Of a DNA stretch of 64,000 bases, positions 1 through 8,701 are shown in pieces. Below the pieces are notes generated by a model that did not search any database, was not told the DNA's origin, and saw only the letters and a list, made by a program, of their open reading frames with translations. The stretch's first letter is position 1; the number at the start of each line of letters is the position of its first letter. Source of the DNA: an uncultured Collinsella sp. (GTDB lineage Bacteria > Actinomycetota > Coriobacteriia > Coriobacteriales > Coriobacteriaceae); the NCBI GenBank assembly GCA_902491395.1, contig CABUHO010000007.1, positions 23,131 to 87,130 on the forward strand, read 5' to 3'. The position numbers and the translations under genes were made by a program.

Positions 1-2629
1 TGATCAGGAAGGCCAGGCCCAGGGCAGCGACAACGCCCTTGAGCTCAAGCGTCACGGGGCCAAAGAACATCTCGGCAAGCGTCGGCTGCACGGTTACGAT
101 CACCGTCAGCACCAGCGCCAGCGCGGCGGAAGCCCACAGCCACTTGTTCTGCTTCTTCATGGTGAACAGCGACGCACGACGGCTGCGCATATTGAAGCAG
201 TGGAAAATCTCGACCATGTTGAGCGTGATGAACGCCATCATCACGCCTTCCTCGTCGGCATTGCCGGCGATCATATCGGCGATGTGGATGTAGCCCATGT
301 CAAAGTACACGCCCACAAAGAAGCTCGCCAGCACCAGCACGGTGATGATTAGGCCCTGGACCACACAGTCCAGGCCCATATTGCCGGCAAAGACGCCGTC
401 CTTGGCGTTGCGCGGCTTGCGCTTCATGATGTCGCCCTCGGCATCCTCCATGCCCAACGCGAGCGCGGGGAAGCAGTCGGTAACTAGGTTCACCCACAGC
501 AGCTGCACCGGCTGGAAGATGGTAAAGCCGATGAGCGTGGCGATAAACACCGAGAATACCTCGGCAAGGTTGGCCGAAAGCAGGAACTGGATGACCTTGC
601 GGATGTTGTCGTAGATGCGACGGCCCTCTTCGCAGGCACCGATGATGGTGGCGAAATTGTCGTCGGCAAGCACCATGTCGGCGACGTTCTTGGTGACATC
701 GGTACCGGTGATGCCCATGCCAACGCCGATGTCGGCGCGCTTGATGGACGGGGCGTCGTTGACGCCGTCGCCCGTCATGGCCACGATCTGGTCGCGCGAC
801 TTCCAAGCCTCGACGATGCGTGTCTTGTGCTCGGGCTGGACGCGGGCGTACACGCCGTAGTCCTCGATGTGCGCGTCGAGTTCCTCGTCGCTCATGCGAT
901 CGAGGTCGGCACCGGTGATGGCCTGGCTGCGATCGGCGACGATGCCCAGCTGCTTGGCGATGGCCACGGCGGTGTCGATGTGGTCGCCCGTGATCATGAC
1001 GGTGCGGATACCGGCGTCGTGCGCCTCGCGGATGGCGTCGGCGACCTCGGGGCGGACCGGGTCAATCATGCCGGACAGGCCGCAGAAGACCAGGTCGTGC
1101 TCGAGCGCAGCGGGACTGCAGTCGGCGGGAACCTCGGTGTAGGTGCGGCTCGCCAGCGCCAGCACGCGCAGGGCCTCGTCGGCCATGGCCTTGTTGGCCG
1201 CCACGAGCTCGGCACGACGCTCCTCGGTCAGCGGCACAACCTTATCGCCCTCGTAGATATGGGTACACAGGCCAATCACCACGTCGGGCGCACCCTTGGT
1301 GTACTGCTCGTACTCGCCATCCAGGGTCTCGACGACCACGGACATCATCTTGCGGCCGGAGTCAAACGGGGCCTCGCCCACGCGCGGATGCTCGGCAGTC
1401 AGGCCGGTGAGCCCCGCCTTGCCGGCGTCGTTGACAAGCGCGCACTCAGTCGGCTCGCCCACGGCCTCGCCCAGCTCCTCGTCCCACTGAGCATCGGAGC
1501 ACAGCGCCATGCCGGCCAGGAACTTCTCCTTGGGCGCAGCGAGCTCGTGCTTGACGACGGTCATCTTGTTTTGAGTAAGGGTACCGGTCTTGTCGGAGCA
1601 GATGGTCTGCGTGCAGCCAAGGGTCTCGACGGCAGAGAGCTTACGGATAATCGCCTGGCGCTTGGCCATCTTGGTCACGCCGAGCGAAAGGACGATGGTC
1701 ACGACGGCGACCAGGCCCTCGGGGATGGCGGCGACGGCAAGCGAGACGGCAACCATAAAGGTGTCGAGCAGGGCAGTCGGATCGGTAAGGACGTTGCCCA
1801 CGCCGTGGCGGAGGATGTCAACGCCAAAGATCACGACGCAGATGATAATCACCATGATGGTGAGGATGCGGCTGAGCTCGGCAAGCTTCACCTGCAGCGG
1901 CGTGAGCTCTTCCTTGGCCTCGGCCAGGGCGCCGGCGATCTTACCCATCTCGGTGTTCATGCCGGTGCCGACCACGACGGCGCGGCCGCGGCCGTATACC
2001 ACGGTGGAACCCATGTAGCACATGTTCTTGCGGTCGCCGAGCGGCACGTCATCGGTGCCCGCGGCAAGCTCAATCACGTAGGCGTGCTTCTCTACGGGCA
2101 CCGACTCGCCGGTGAGTGCGGCCTCTTCGATCTTCATCGTGGCGCTCTCGAGCACACGGCAGTCGGCCGGGACGGAGTCGCCCGCCTCGAGCATGATAAC
2201 GTCGCCGGGCACGAGCTCAGCGCTCGGCAGGTGCACGAGCTTGCCGTCGCGCAGCACCTTGGACTGCGCCGCGCTCATCTCCTGCAGGGCCTCGAGGGCC
2301 TCCTCGCTCTTGGCTTCCTGGACCACGCCCAGCACCGAGTTGACGATAACGACGAACATGATGATGAAGACATCGGCAAAGTCGGGCTCGCCCTTGACCA
2401 TGCCCGTGAGTGCACTGATGACGGCGGCAACGATCAGCATGATGACCATGGGGTCGGCCATCTGCTCAAAGAAGCGCTTCCACAACGGTGTCTTCTCTGC
2501 TTCCTCGAGCTTGTTAGGGCCTGTCTTGGCGAGGCGCGACGACGCCTCGCCGGTGCTCAGGCCGAGGTTCTCATCGACACCCTGGTCGCTGAGCACCTCC
2601 GCCGCGGCGGACAGGTATTCCTTTTGCAT
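1..2629 (-). CDS. Cation-translocating P-type ATPase, Ca2+ type (3' end outside window)
   Basis: An integral membrane ATPase that probably exports Ca2+ or a similar cation. The visible 876 codons run from the cytosolic N-terminal cation_ATPase_N region through the A-domain TGES motif, the membrane motif PEGL near residue 305 (typical of SERCA/PMCA-like pumps rather than heavy-metal CPx pumps) and the phosphorylation motif SDKTGTLT with Asp346. The gene continues into the last transmembrane helices at the window edge, so only a few residues seem to be missing. The ATG at 2629 follows an AGGAGG-type ribosome site about 9 nt upstream. It is divergent from pyk. Ion specificity is inferred from family motifs only. 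Confidence 0.9.
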   Translation of the reverse strand, partial: MQKEYLSAAAEVLSDQGVDENLGLSTGEASSRLAKTGPNKLEEAEKTPLWKRFFEQMADPMVIMLIVAAVISALTGMVKGEPDFADVFIIMFVVIVNSVLGVVQEAKSEEALEALQEMSAAQSKVLRDGKLVHLPSAELVPGDVIMLEAGDSVPADCRVLESATMKIEEAALTGESVPVEKHAYVIELAAGTDDVPLGDRKNMCYMGSTVVYGRGRAVVVGTGMNTEMGKIAGALAEAKEELTPLQVKLAELSRILTIMVIIICVVIFGVDILRHGVGNVLTDPTALLDTFMVAVSLAVAAIPEGLVAVVTIVLSLGVTKMAKRQAIIRKLSAVETLGCTQTICSDKTGTLTQNKMTVVKHELAAPKEKFLAGMALCSDAQWDEELGEAVGEPTECALVNDAGKAGLTGLTAEHPRVGEAPFDSGRKMMSVVVETLDGEYEQYTKGAPDVVIGLCTHIYEGDKVVPLTEERRAELVAANKAMADEALRVLALASRTYTEVPADCSPAALEHDLVFCGLSGMIDPVRPEVADAIREAHDAGIRTVMITGDHIDTAVAIAKQLGIVADRSQAITGADLDRMSDEELDAHIEDYGVYARVQPEHKTRIVEAWKSRDQIVAMTGDGVNDAPSIKRADIGVGMGITGTDVTKNVADMVLADDNFATIIGACEEGRRIYDNIRKVIQFLLSANLAEVFSVFIATLIGFTIFQPVQLLWVNLVTDCFPALALGMEDAEGDIMKRKPRNAKDGVFAGNMGLDCVVQGLIITVLVLASFFVGVYFDMGYIHIADMIAGNADEEGVMMAFITLNMVEIFHCFNMRSRRASLFTMKKQNKWLWASAALALVLTVIVTVQPTLAEMFFGPVTLELKGVVAALGLAFLI

Positions 2630-3070
2630 ATAGAGTCCCCTCCTGGGATTCGAGCCACTCAGCAGATTGATGCCCGATCATAATTCCCAGGAGAAGGGCA
2701 AGGGCTCATCAAGGCTGCCGTGCTGAGCGGCAGTTGATAGTGGGGCTATGGTACCCCAAAGCGGCGGGTCTAGCCAAAACATTCCATCTGGAAACACGGC
2801 ACAGACGCAACGGTGCAGACGGTGTGATGCTCAAGATTGATAAAACGTTTTTTCTTCGGCGCATCATCGAACTAAAATATCGCCCAGATAGCAGCGGTTA
2901 GAACGGTTGGTAAAGTTTTTGCATATACCGTTTTTCCGCAAAAAATGAACTTCTAATTCGGCATACGGTCGTTTTTTTGGGGTATTCGGTCGGCATTTCG
3001 TTATAATCATCTCGGTTTTATTTCTTATGGTTTATCTATCAGCGCAAGACGATGTCAGATGGAGGTCTGA
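2630..3070. other. AT-rich divergent intergenic region
   Basis: This 441-base gap separates the divergent P-type ATPase and pyk genes. Its right half is far more AT-rich than the surrounding genes and presumably carries the pyk promoter and leader. No ORF or RNA gene was recognised. Confidence 0.6.
2977..3007 (+). promoter_or_regulatory. Putative pyk promoter
   Basis: A consensus -10 hexamer TATAAT lies at 3002-3007. The best -35 candidate is TTGGGG at 2977-2982 with a long 19-bp spacer, so the -35 call is weak. It would give a leader of about 55 nt before the pyk ATG. Confidence 0.45.
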
Positions 3071-4531
3071 ATGTACAAGCGCACCAAGATTGTATGCACC
3101 ATGGGTCCCGCCTGCGATAGCGACGAGACCATCCGCGAGATGATCAAGGCAGGCATGAACGTCGCCCGTTTTAACTTCTCGCACGGATCCTACGACGAGC
3201 ACCACGGTCGCATCGAGCGCGTCCGTCGTATTTCCAAGGAGCTCGGTCTGCCCGTCGGCATCCTGCTCGACACCAAGGGCCCCGAGGTCCGCACCGGCCT
3301 TCTGGTCGACGGCAAGAAGGTTGCCGTCAAGACCGGCGACAAGATTGTCGTCACCGCTCAGCCCACGTCCGAGGATTTCCACGGCACCGCTGAGCACATC
3401 TCCCTCGACTACCTGGCTCTGCCCTCCGAGGTCGAGAAGGGCTCCCTCATCCTGATCGATGACGGCCTGGTTGCCCTCGAGGTCGAGTCCGTCGACGGCC
3501 AGGACATGACCTGCGTCGTCAAGAATGACGGCCTGATCGGCGAGCGCAAGGGCGTCAACATGCCCAACGTCAACATCTCGCTGCCCGCCATCACCGAGCG
3601 CGATCGTCAGGACATCCTCTTTGGCCTGACCGAGAACATCGACTACATCGCCGCTTCCTTCATCCGTGACGGCGAGTCCGTCCGTGGCATCCGCAAGCTT
3701 TGCCGCGAGAACGGCGGCGAGCACGTGACGATCTTCCCGAAGATCGAGTGCGCCCTGGGCGTCGAGAACTTCGACGAGATCCTCGAGGCTTCCGACGGCA
3801 TCATGGTCGCCCGTGGCGACCTGGGCATCGAGATCAAGCCCGAGCTCGTTCCGCACATCCAGAAGGAGATCATCGCCAAGTGCAACGCGGCCTACAAGCC
3901 CGTCATCACTGCTACGCAGATGCTCGACTCCATGCAGCAGAACCCGCGCCCGACGCGCGCCGAGGTTGCCGACGTTGCTAACGCCATTTACGACGGCACC
4001 GACGCCGTCATGCTGTCCGGCGAGTCCGCTGCCGGTAAGTACCCGGTCGAAGCCGTTAAGATGCAGGCCAGCATTGCTCTCGAGACCGAGAAGTATCTCC
4101 CGGCCCACGCTCCGCTCGAGGTTCCGGCCGATGCTCACGGCACCCGCGTCGTCAACAACGTTGTGGGTATGTCCGCTGTGAACATGGCTACCACCGTTGG
4201 CGCCAAGTGCATCACCGTGCCGACGACCACCGGTCGTACCGCTCGCCTGATCTCGCACTTCCGTCCCAACATGCCGATCTGCGCGTTCTCCCGCCACGAG
4301 TGGGCCGTCCAGCAGATGATCATGTACTGGGGCGTTATCCCGCATCAGGCCGAGATTACCCAGGGCACCGTCAACGGCACGATTGTCAAGGCGATCGAGA
4401 CCGCTAAGGAGCTCGGCTACGTCGAGGCCGGCGATCTGACCGTCGCCACCGCCGGCGATCCCCGCATGAGCGTCCAGCTCGAGGACAAGGTCTCCTCGAC
4501 CAACGTCGCTTACGTCGCTCAGGTGCGCTAA
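3071..4531 (+). CDS. pyk: Pyruvate kinase
   Basis: Catalyses phosphoenolpyruvate plus ADP to pyruvate plus ATP, the last step of glycolysis, in the cytosol. The 486-aa protein starts with the family signature TKIVCTMGPA, has NFSHG near residue 36, LLDTKGPEVRTG, the active-site region KIECALGVEN and ARGDLGIEI, and ends with the C-terminal allosteric domain. Length is normal for the family (about 470-590 aa). GGAGG stands 6 nt before the ATG. It is monocistronic: an AT-rich promoter region lies upstream and a strong terminator directly downstream. Confidence 0.97.
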   Translation: MYKRTKIVCTMGPACDSDETIREMIKAGMNVARFNFSHGSYDEHHGRIERVRRISKELGLPVGILLDTKGPEVRTGLLVDGKKVAVKTGDKIVVTAQPTSEDFHGTAEHISLDYLALPSEVEKGSLILIDDGLVALEVESVDGQDMTCVVKNDGLIGERKGVNMPNVNISLPAITERDRQDILFGLTENIDYIAASFIRDGESVRGIRKLCRENGGEHVTIFPKIECALGVENFDEILEASDGIMVARGDLGIEIKPELVPHIQKEIIAKCNAAYKPVITATQMLDSMQQNPRPTRAEVADVANAIYDGTDAVMLSGESAAGKYPVEAVKMQASIALETEKYLPAHAPLEVPADAHGTRVVNNVVGMSAVNMATTVGAKCITVPTTTGRTARLISHFRPNMPICAFSRHEWAVQQMIMYWGVIPHQAEITQGTVNGTIVKAIETAKELGYVEAGDLTVATAGDPRMSVQLEDKVSSTNVAYVAQVR

Positions 4532-4562
4532 ATCGCACTTGCAAGCAGATTTGCATTGCAAA

Positions 4563-4597
4563 GGGCTCGGAAGGCTTTGCCTTCCGGGCCCTTTTTT
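4563..4597 (+). terminator. Rho-independent terminator of pyk
   Basis: A 13-bp stem (4563-4575 with 4579-4591, one G-U pair) has a TTT loop and is followed by six T. Confidence 0.9.
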
Positions 4598-4733
4598 AAA
4601 CCTTCTTCGTATGCCGCTTCATCGATTTGTGTTCAGTCGCGAACCTTTCCGATGCCGAGCGTACCACCGAAGATGCCCTGCGACGGGAACTGTTGGTCAA
4701 TTGGAATGAGCTGTTCGCCGTCAAGCCGGCCGG

Positions 4734-5582
4734 CTAGCAGCTAGCGATCAGGGGGACTGCGGGAACGTCAGAAGCAGCAACGCGGGCCGCAAATCCCGCC
4801 TCGGTCAGCTCGATGACCTCGGTAAATGTTGCATCGAAGAACTCCTCGGTTAGCAGGCGATACGGCGGATGATCGGGCTCGCCGGGGTTTTCGCGTACAA
4901 TCTCGTGCATGACGCCGATAGTCTTGAGCACATATTCTTTATGGATGGGATACTGCCCAAAACGCGTCGCAGCGGTATAGAGGCGATCGGTCGCGCGCGG
5001 AATTGAAACAATGCCGAGCGTCTTACCAAACCAGTCAAAGTCACCTTGCTTTTTAATGCGGAATTCCTCGCACGGCTTGCCGCCGTGCGCCTCCAGGTAC
5101 TGATTCACGCGCGTATTCCATACGGTATCGGCCACCAGATGCGACCAGACTCCCAGTGTCAAATCGAGCAACGACTGCGTCACATCCTCAGACGCAAGCG
5201 AGAACTCACGAGCGCCGGGACCGACAACCGGCTCAGCATCCCTGTAGCGCTGGGGATAGTGCACGCGATTCAGTCGCTCGCGCTCCTCGACAATCGAGGT
5301 AGCCTCAGCGGGTTCGCCCGCGGGTGCGCCTTTAAGCAGCGGCGCCACATAGGTATCCCAGAACTCGTGCTCGCGCGGCTTAGGGATGGGCTCAGGCTTG
5401 GCAAAGTGCGTAATGCGGTACGGGATGGGATCGGTGATGCCAGGGACCATATAACCCACGAAGATATCCGGAACCACGCAGCCAAACAAAAAGGCATTGC
5501 GGTCGCGCACGCTATCGGCAAGCGCACTGGTGCGCTCCAGCAAACGCTCCGTCTGAGCGATATGAATGTTCCAGCTTGGCAT
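4734..5582 (-). CDS. Zinc-dependent phospholipase C family protein
   Basis: About 282 aa, resembling the zinc-dependent phospholipase C / S1-P1 nuclease-like fold. The N-terminal PSWNIHIAQ, a following GCVVPDIFVGY segment and scattered His/Asp (ITHF, WSHLVADTVWN) fit zinc ligands of that family. No signal peptide is evident, so the usual secreted toxin role should not be assumed. The chosen ATG (5582) follows GGGGGTGG; a second in-frame ATG lies four codons upstream without a better ribosome site. It is convergent with pyk. True substrate unknown. Confidence 0.6.
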   Translation of the reverse strand: MPSWNIHIAQTERLLERTSALADSVRDRNAFLFGCVVPDIFVGYMVPGITDPIPYRITHFAKPEPIPKPREHEFWDTYVAPLLKGAPAGEPAEATSIVEERERLNRVHYPQRYRDAEPVVGPGAREFSLASEDVTQSLLDLTLGVWSHLVADTVWNTRVNQYLEAHGGKPCEEFRIKKQGDFDWFGKTLGIVSIPRATDRLYTAATRFGQYPIHKEYVLKTIGVMHEIVRENPGEPDHPPYRLLTEEFFDATFTEVIELTEAGFAARVAASDVPAVPLIASC

Positions 5583-5662
5583 AGCCACCCCCATAAAAAA
5601 CCTGGATAACTATACCATCACCGCAAAGCCGCGCGGGCGGCTACGCATCCTCTACGCAGCAA

Positions 5663-6457
5663 CTAGTCCGTAGCACCGTTTTCGGTTCCATACGACGGCA
5701 CGGGCGCCTCGACCACATGGTGATATCGGTCGATATAGATTGCACGGGCACCCAGGCGTCGCACCAAATCTTGATGGTGCGTACTCATCAAAACCGTCTT
5801 ACCGGCAGCAACGTAGGCCAGCAAAAAGTTGACTACGATGTCGCACGAGTCCTCATCGAGACCGTTGGTGGGCTCGTCGAGCACCAAGATATCGGGGTTC
5901 ATCGACACGACCGCAGCCAGCGCCACGCGCTTCTTTTGCCCACCCGAAAGCTGATAGGGCGAGGCATCGACCAGGTCGGCAACCTGGAACAGCTCCATGG
6001 CATCGCGCACGCGACGGTCGAGCTCGCCCGTCAGCAACCCCATTTGAGCCGGGCCAAAAGCGACTTCCTCGCCCACCGTGGCACAGAACAGCTGAGCATC
6101 GGCGTTCTGGAACACAAAGCCCACGCGCTGATGGAACCGTTGAGCGGCCGCGGAATCCCTTAGAAACGCCGCATCGATCACGTGCCCGTCAAACAGGTAT
6201 ATCCCTGCGTCCGCGAGTTCGAGGCCGTTAATAAGGCGCATAATCGTCGTCTTACCGCAGCCGTTGGGACCGAGTAGGGCAACGAGTTCACCACGATCGA
6301 CCTGCAGCGAAACGCCGTCGACCACCGTATGCCCCGCATAGGAGAACACCACGTCGCGCAGCTCGATGAGCGGCGCGACCTTGGTGCCGCCCGCACCGTT
6401 CGTGCCCGCCGCACTATTCATATCGATCGTCAAAACGTCGCCCTTCCCTATTTGCAT
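5663..6457 (-). CDS. cbiO: ECF transporter ATP-binding protein (CbiO type)
   Basis: The ATPase of a cobalt/nickel energy-coupling-factor transporter, acting at the cytosolic face with CbiQ and CbiM. It shows Walker A GPNGCGKTT, the Q-loop region QNADAQLF, signature LSGGQKKRV, Walker B ILVLDEPTNGLD and the switch His in STHHQD. It is the last gene of the cbiM-cbiQ-cbiO operon. The start is uncertain: ATG 6457 has no clear ribosome site; a TTG at 6433 follows GGGAAGGG; an ATG at 6421 is also possible. The conserved ABC domain begins near LIELRDVVFSY in every case. Confidence 0.9.
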   Translation of the reverse strand: MQIGKGDVLTIDMNSAAGTNGAGGTKVAPLIELRDVVFSYAGHTVVDGVSLQVDRGELVALLGPNGCGKTTIMRLINGLELADAGIYLFDGHVIDAAFLRDSAAAQRFHQRVGFVFQNADAQLFCATVGEEVAFGPAQMGLLTGELDRRVRDAMELFQVADLVDASPYQLSGGQKKRVALAAVVSMNPDILVLDEPTNGLDEDSCDIVVNFLLAYVAAGKTVLMSTHHQDLVRRLGARAIYIDRYHHVVEAPVPSYGTENGATD

Positions 6458-6479
6458 CCCCAGTCGGAACCAGCAGCGC

Positions 6480-7316
6480 CTACAGCACGGCGCACAACAC
6501 TGCCAGCAGCGCCACGCCGGCCGCATAGATTGCATCGCGCCAGCCAAACCCGCCGCGTGCAGGTGCCGGATACACGCCGGCAAAGCCGCGGCAAAGCATA
6601 GCCTCGTCCATCGCGCGGCTGCATTCCATCGCCTTGATAAAGGTCATGCCCATGATACCCGCCAGCGAGTCGGTGCGCGAAAAACCCGCAGGTGCACGGC
6701 CAACGCTGCGCAGCATGACCGATTCGCACAGATCGTGCGCCGTGCGTCCCAGCACCTCGATATGCTTGAGCGCCATATCAAACGTAAAGATAACTTCGTC
6801 GGGTAGATGTAGCATCTTGAGCGCCGCCGACATGCGGCTCCACGTGAGGGTCCACGAAACACCCAGCACCAGCGACACATTAATAAACGTCTTGAGCGCG
6901 ATCTTGAGCATGGCACCCGTGGCAGACGCGCCCAGCAGCAGGGCAGGCAGTGCCAGAACCACCGCGAGCCCCGCAGCGCCAAGCGCCGGCACAAAGGTTG
7001 CCCGCAGCCCGCGTACGGGGCGCACGGCAACGAGCACCAGCGCGATAGCCGCCATCAACATGAGGTACAGCGGGCTCTGCGTCAGGCACACGCACAGAAC
7101 GCAAACGAACATCCCTACCAAACGCACCGGGGCCGAAACGGAAGAAAGGGCGCGGTCGATTATCGACCCGCCCTTGTGTGCGCCGCCGCCCAGGCGAACC
7201 CGCTCAAGCAGGCTCGCCAGGTGCAGGACGTTCTTTTGCATCACACGATGTCGAGCCCCCGCGGGCTCGTAACGCTGCTCGACCGCGAGCCAGCTAGGCA
7301 GCTCGGCTATTGCCAT
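6480..7316 (-). CDS. cbiQ: ECF transporter transmembrane protein CbiQ
   Basis: The T component linking the ATPase to the substrate-binding subunit. About 278 aa with several hydrophobic helices and the cytosolic coupling region containing ALKMLHLPDEV and the Arg-rich SVGRAPAGF / MLCRGF segments that contact the ATPase. The ATG at 7316 has AAGGAAAG upstream; a GTG two codons earlier (7322) is equally readable. The start lies inside the 3' end of cbiM, so the two are translationally coupled. Confidence 0.9.
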   Translation of the reverse strand: MAIAELPSWLAVEQRYEPAGARHRVMQKNVLHLASLLERVRLGGGAHKGGSIIDRALSSVSAPVRLVGMFVCVLCVCLTQSPLYLMLMAAIALVLVAVRPVRGLRATFVPALGAAGLAVVLALPALLLGASATGAMLKIALKTFINVSLVLGVSWTLTWSRMSAALKMLHLPDEVIFTFDMALKHIEVLGRTAHDLCESVMLRSVGRAPAGFSRTDSLAGIMGMTFIKAMECSRAMDEAMLCRGFAGVYPAPARGGFGWRDAIYAAGVALLAVLCAVL

Positions 7317-8376
7317 GAGCACCGCTTTCCTTAACCGTCAGCGAGATCAGACGAAATGCGATGGTGAGCACCGCCACGCCAATCACGCCGGACAGGATAT
7401 ACATGGCAGCCTGGCCGGCAAAGCCAAGACCCTGTTCCTCGGAATAGGCCTGCAGGTAATCACCCGTAGGCAGAGCATCGGCAAAGGTCGGGGTATCGAG
7501 GCCGACCGAAGCCTGCAGGCTGTCGTCGCCAGCCTCCTGAACGGCGGTCGCGGCGCCCTCGGCGTCCCATTCACCCCAGGCGTCACCGGTGGCAAGCAAG
7601 CCGAGCGGCGTAGCCACGACAAGCACGGCGACCAGAATGAGCGTAGGGATCAGGGAAGTCTTCTTGGCGGTACCATCGGCGGCAAGCTGGCCATCGGCGG
7701 CCTCGGGGCCGACGATAATGCTCGGCGCCGTCTTCTTAATGAAGCCGTAGATGGCGGCCGTTGCCACGCCTTCGATCACGCCGGCAACCAGCATATGCGG
7801 GATCAACATGGCCGGAATAGCCACGGACAGCGGGAAGGGGCAGTACAGCGGAGCGCCTGAAGCGTTGGTGAAGAGCATCGGCTGAATACCAAACTCGATT
7901 GCCGCGCACAGGGCCGCCAGGCACAGGCCGACCCAACCGCTCACGATGGCAGAAACCGAGGTGCCCCAGCTCTTGTCGTGCAGACGGCTGTTGAGCGCAC
8001 GGAACACGATAGCAGCGGTAAACGGCAGCACAAAGGCCATGTTAAAGCAGTTGGCGCCAAAGGACAGAACGCCGCCGTCGCCAAACAGCAGCGCCTGCAG
8101 CGCCAGCGCGACCGAAACCGCGATGGCAGCGGCCTCGGGACCCAGCAGCAGTGCGATGAGCGCACCACCAACGGCGTGACCAGTGGTGCCACCGGGCAGC
8201 GGCACGTTGAACATCATGAGCAAGAAGGAGAATGCGGCGCAAATGCCCAGGAACGCCATGTGCTCGCGATCGAGCGTGGCGCGTACCTTTTTGATGCAAT
8301 GGACCCAAACGGGCACCATCGCCACCGCCATAACGGCATCGGTCTGCGGGGACAGATAATTATCGGGAATATGCAT
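7294..8376 (-). CDS. cbiM: Nickel/cobalt ECF transporter substrate-binding subunit CbiM with fused C-terminal CbiN/PDGLE-like domain
   Basis: The membrane S component that selects Ni2+ or Co2+. The mature N-terminus MHIPDNYLSP places His2 where the family binds metal, which decides the start at 8376 (GAGAGGG just upstream) over an ATG four codons earlier. Residues 1 to about 215 are the CbiM core. The tail (two extra hydrophobic segments around a soluble loop with GLDTPTF) resembles the CbiN/NikN or PDGLE extension; no separate cbiN is present, so the fusion probably replaces it. It leads the cbiMQO operon. Metal identity cannot be read from the sequence; a dyad upstream hints at nickel control. 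Confidence 0.88.
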   Translation of the reverse strand: MHIPDNYLSPQTDAVMAVAMVPVWVHCIKKVRATLDREHMAFLGICAAFSFLLMMFNVPLPGGTTGHAVGGALIALLLGPEAAAIAVSVALALQALLFGDGGVLSFGANCFNMAFVLPFTAAIVFRALNSRLHDKSWGTSVSAIVSGWVGLCLAALCAAIEFGIQPMLFTNASGAPLYCPFPLSVAIPAMLIPHMLVAGVIEGVATAAIYGFIKKTAPSIIVGPEAADGQLAADGTAKKTSLIPTLILVAVLVVATPLGLLATGDAWGEWDAEGAATAVQEAGDDSLQASVGLDTPTFADALPTGDYLQAYSEEQGLGFAGQAAMYILSGVIGVAVLTIAFRLISLTVKESGAHGNSRAA

Positions 8377-8400
8377 GAGCCCTCTCAATCAGAACGTTGC

Positions 8401-8428
8401 GTGTTACGTTTCCAACAATCCGTAACAC
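8401..8428 (-). promoter_or_regulatory. Dyad operator upstream of cbiM
   Basis: A perfect inverted repeat GTGTTACG-N12-CGTAACAC lies 25 nt upstream of the cbiM ATG. The arms and spacing resemble a NikR-type operator form (GTGTTAC-N14-GTAACAC) as I recall it from comparative genomics. Binding by NikR or another metal sensor is inference; no regulator gene is in the window. Confidence 0.55.
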
Positions 8429-8594
8429 CGACTCTGCATACTAACAAAAAGGCGCACCGCCCACAACGCAGCACGCCCTTGCAATACGTACGTTATTAAC
8501 CCAGGTCCACGCACCGTCCAATAAAGGCCCATGCACTCCCAACTTTCCGGTCACCCGGAAGAAGGTACGGTCCGCTCGCAACAAGGTTAACGCA

Positions 8595-8689
8595 GGAACC
8601 CGCCCCCGAGAGGGGTTTTCTAAGGCAACATCCCGCAGCCGCGAAGCGGCGAGGAAGTTGCCGTGAAAACCCCGCAGGGGGCGGGTTCC
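8595..8689. repeat. Nested 95-bp palindrome downstream of pheT
   Basis: Four nested perfect inverted repeats share one axis: 8595-8607 with 8677-8689 (13 bp), 8612-8620 with 8665-8673 (9 bp), 8624-8629 with 8657-8662 (6 bp) and 8638-8642 with 8646-8650 (5 bp, loop GAA). It starts 12 nt after the pheT stop and could end the pheST transcript, although no T run follows directly. It is one of several long palindromes in this window placed just 3' of genes. Confidence 0.8.
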
Positions 8690-8701
8690 GAACGGCAAAG
8701 A

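Noticed and set aside
827..2683. Long plus-strand ORF of 618 codons, His/Asp/Gly-rich
   Set aside because: It is the antisense shadow of the P-type ATPase gene. The minus strand has all P-type motifs and a ribosome site; the plus frame has no family pattern.
8377..8700. Cobalamin riboswitch upstream of cbiM
   Set aside because: The conserved B12-box and core motifs were not found; only a dyad and the pheT-distal palindrome are present.
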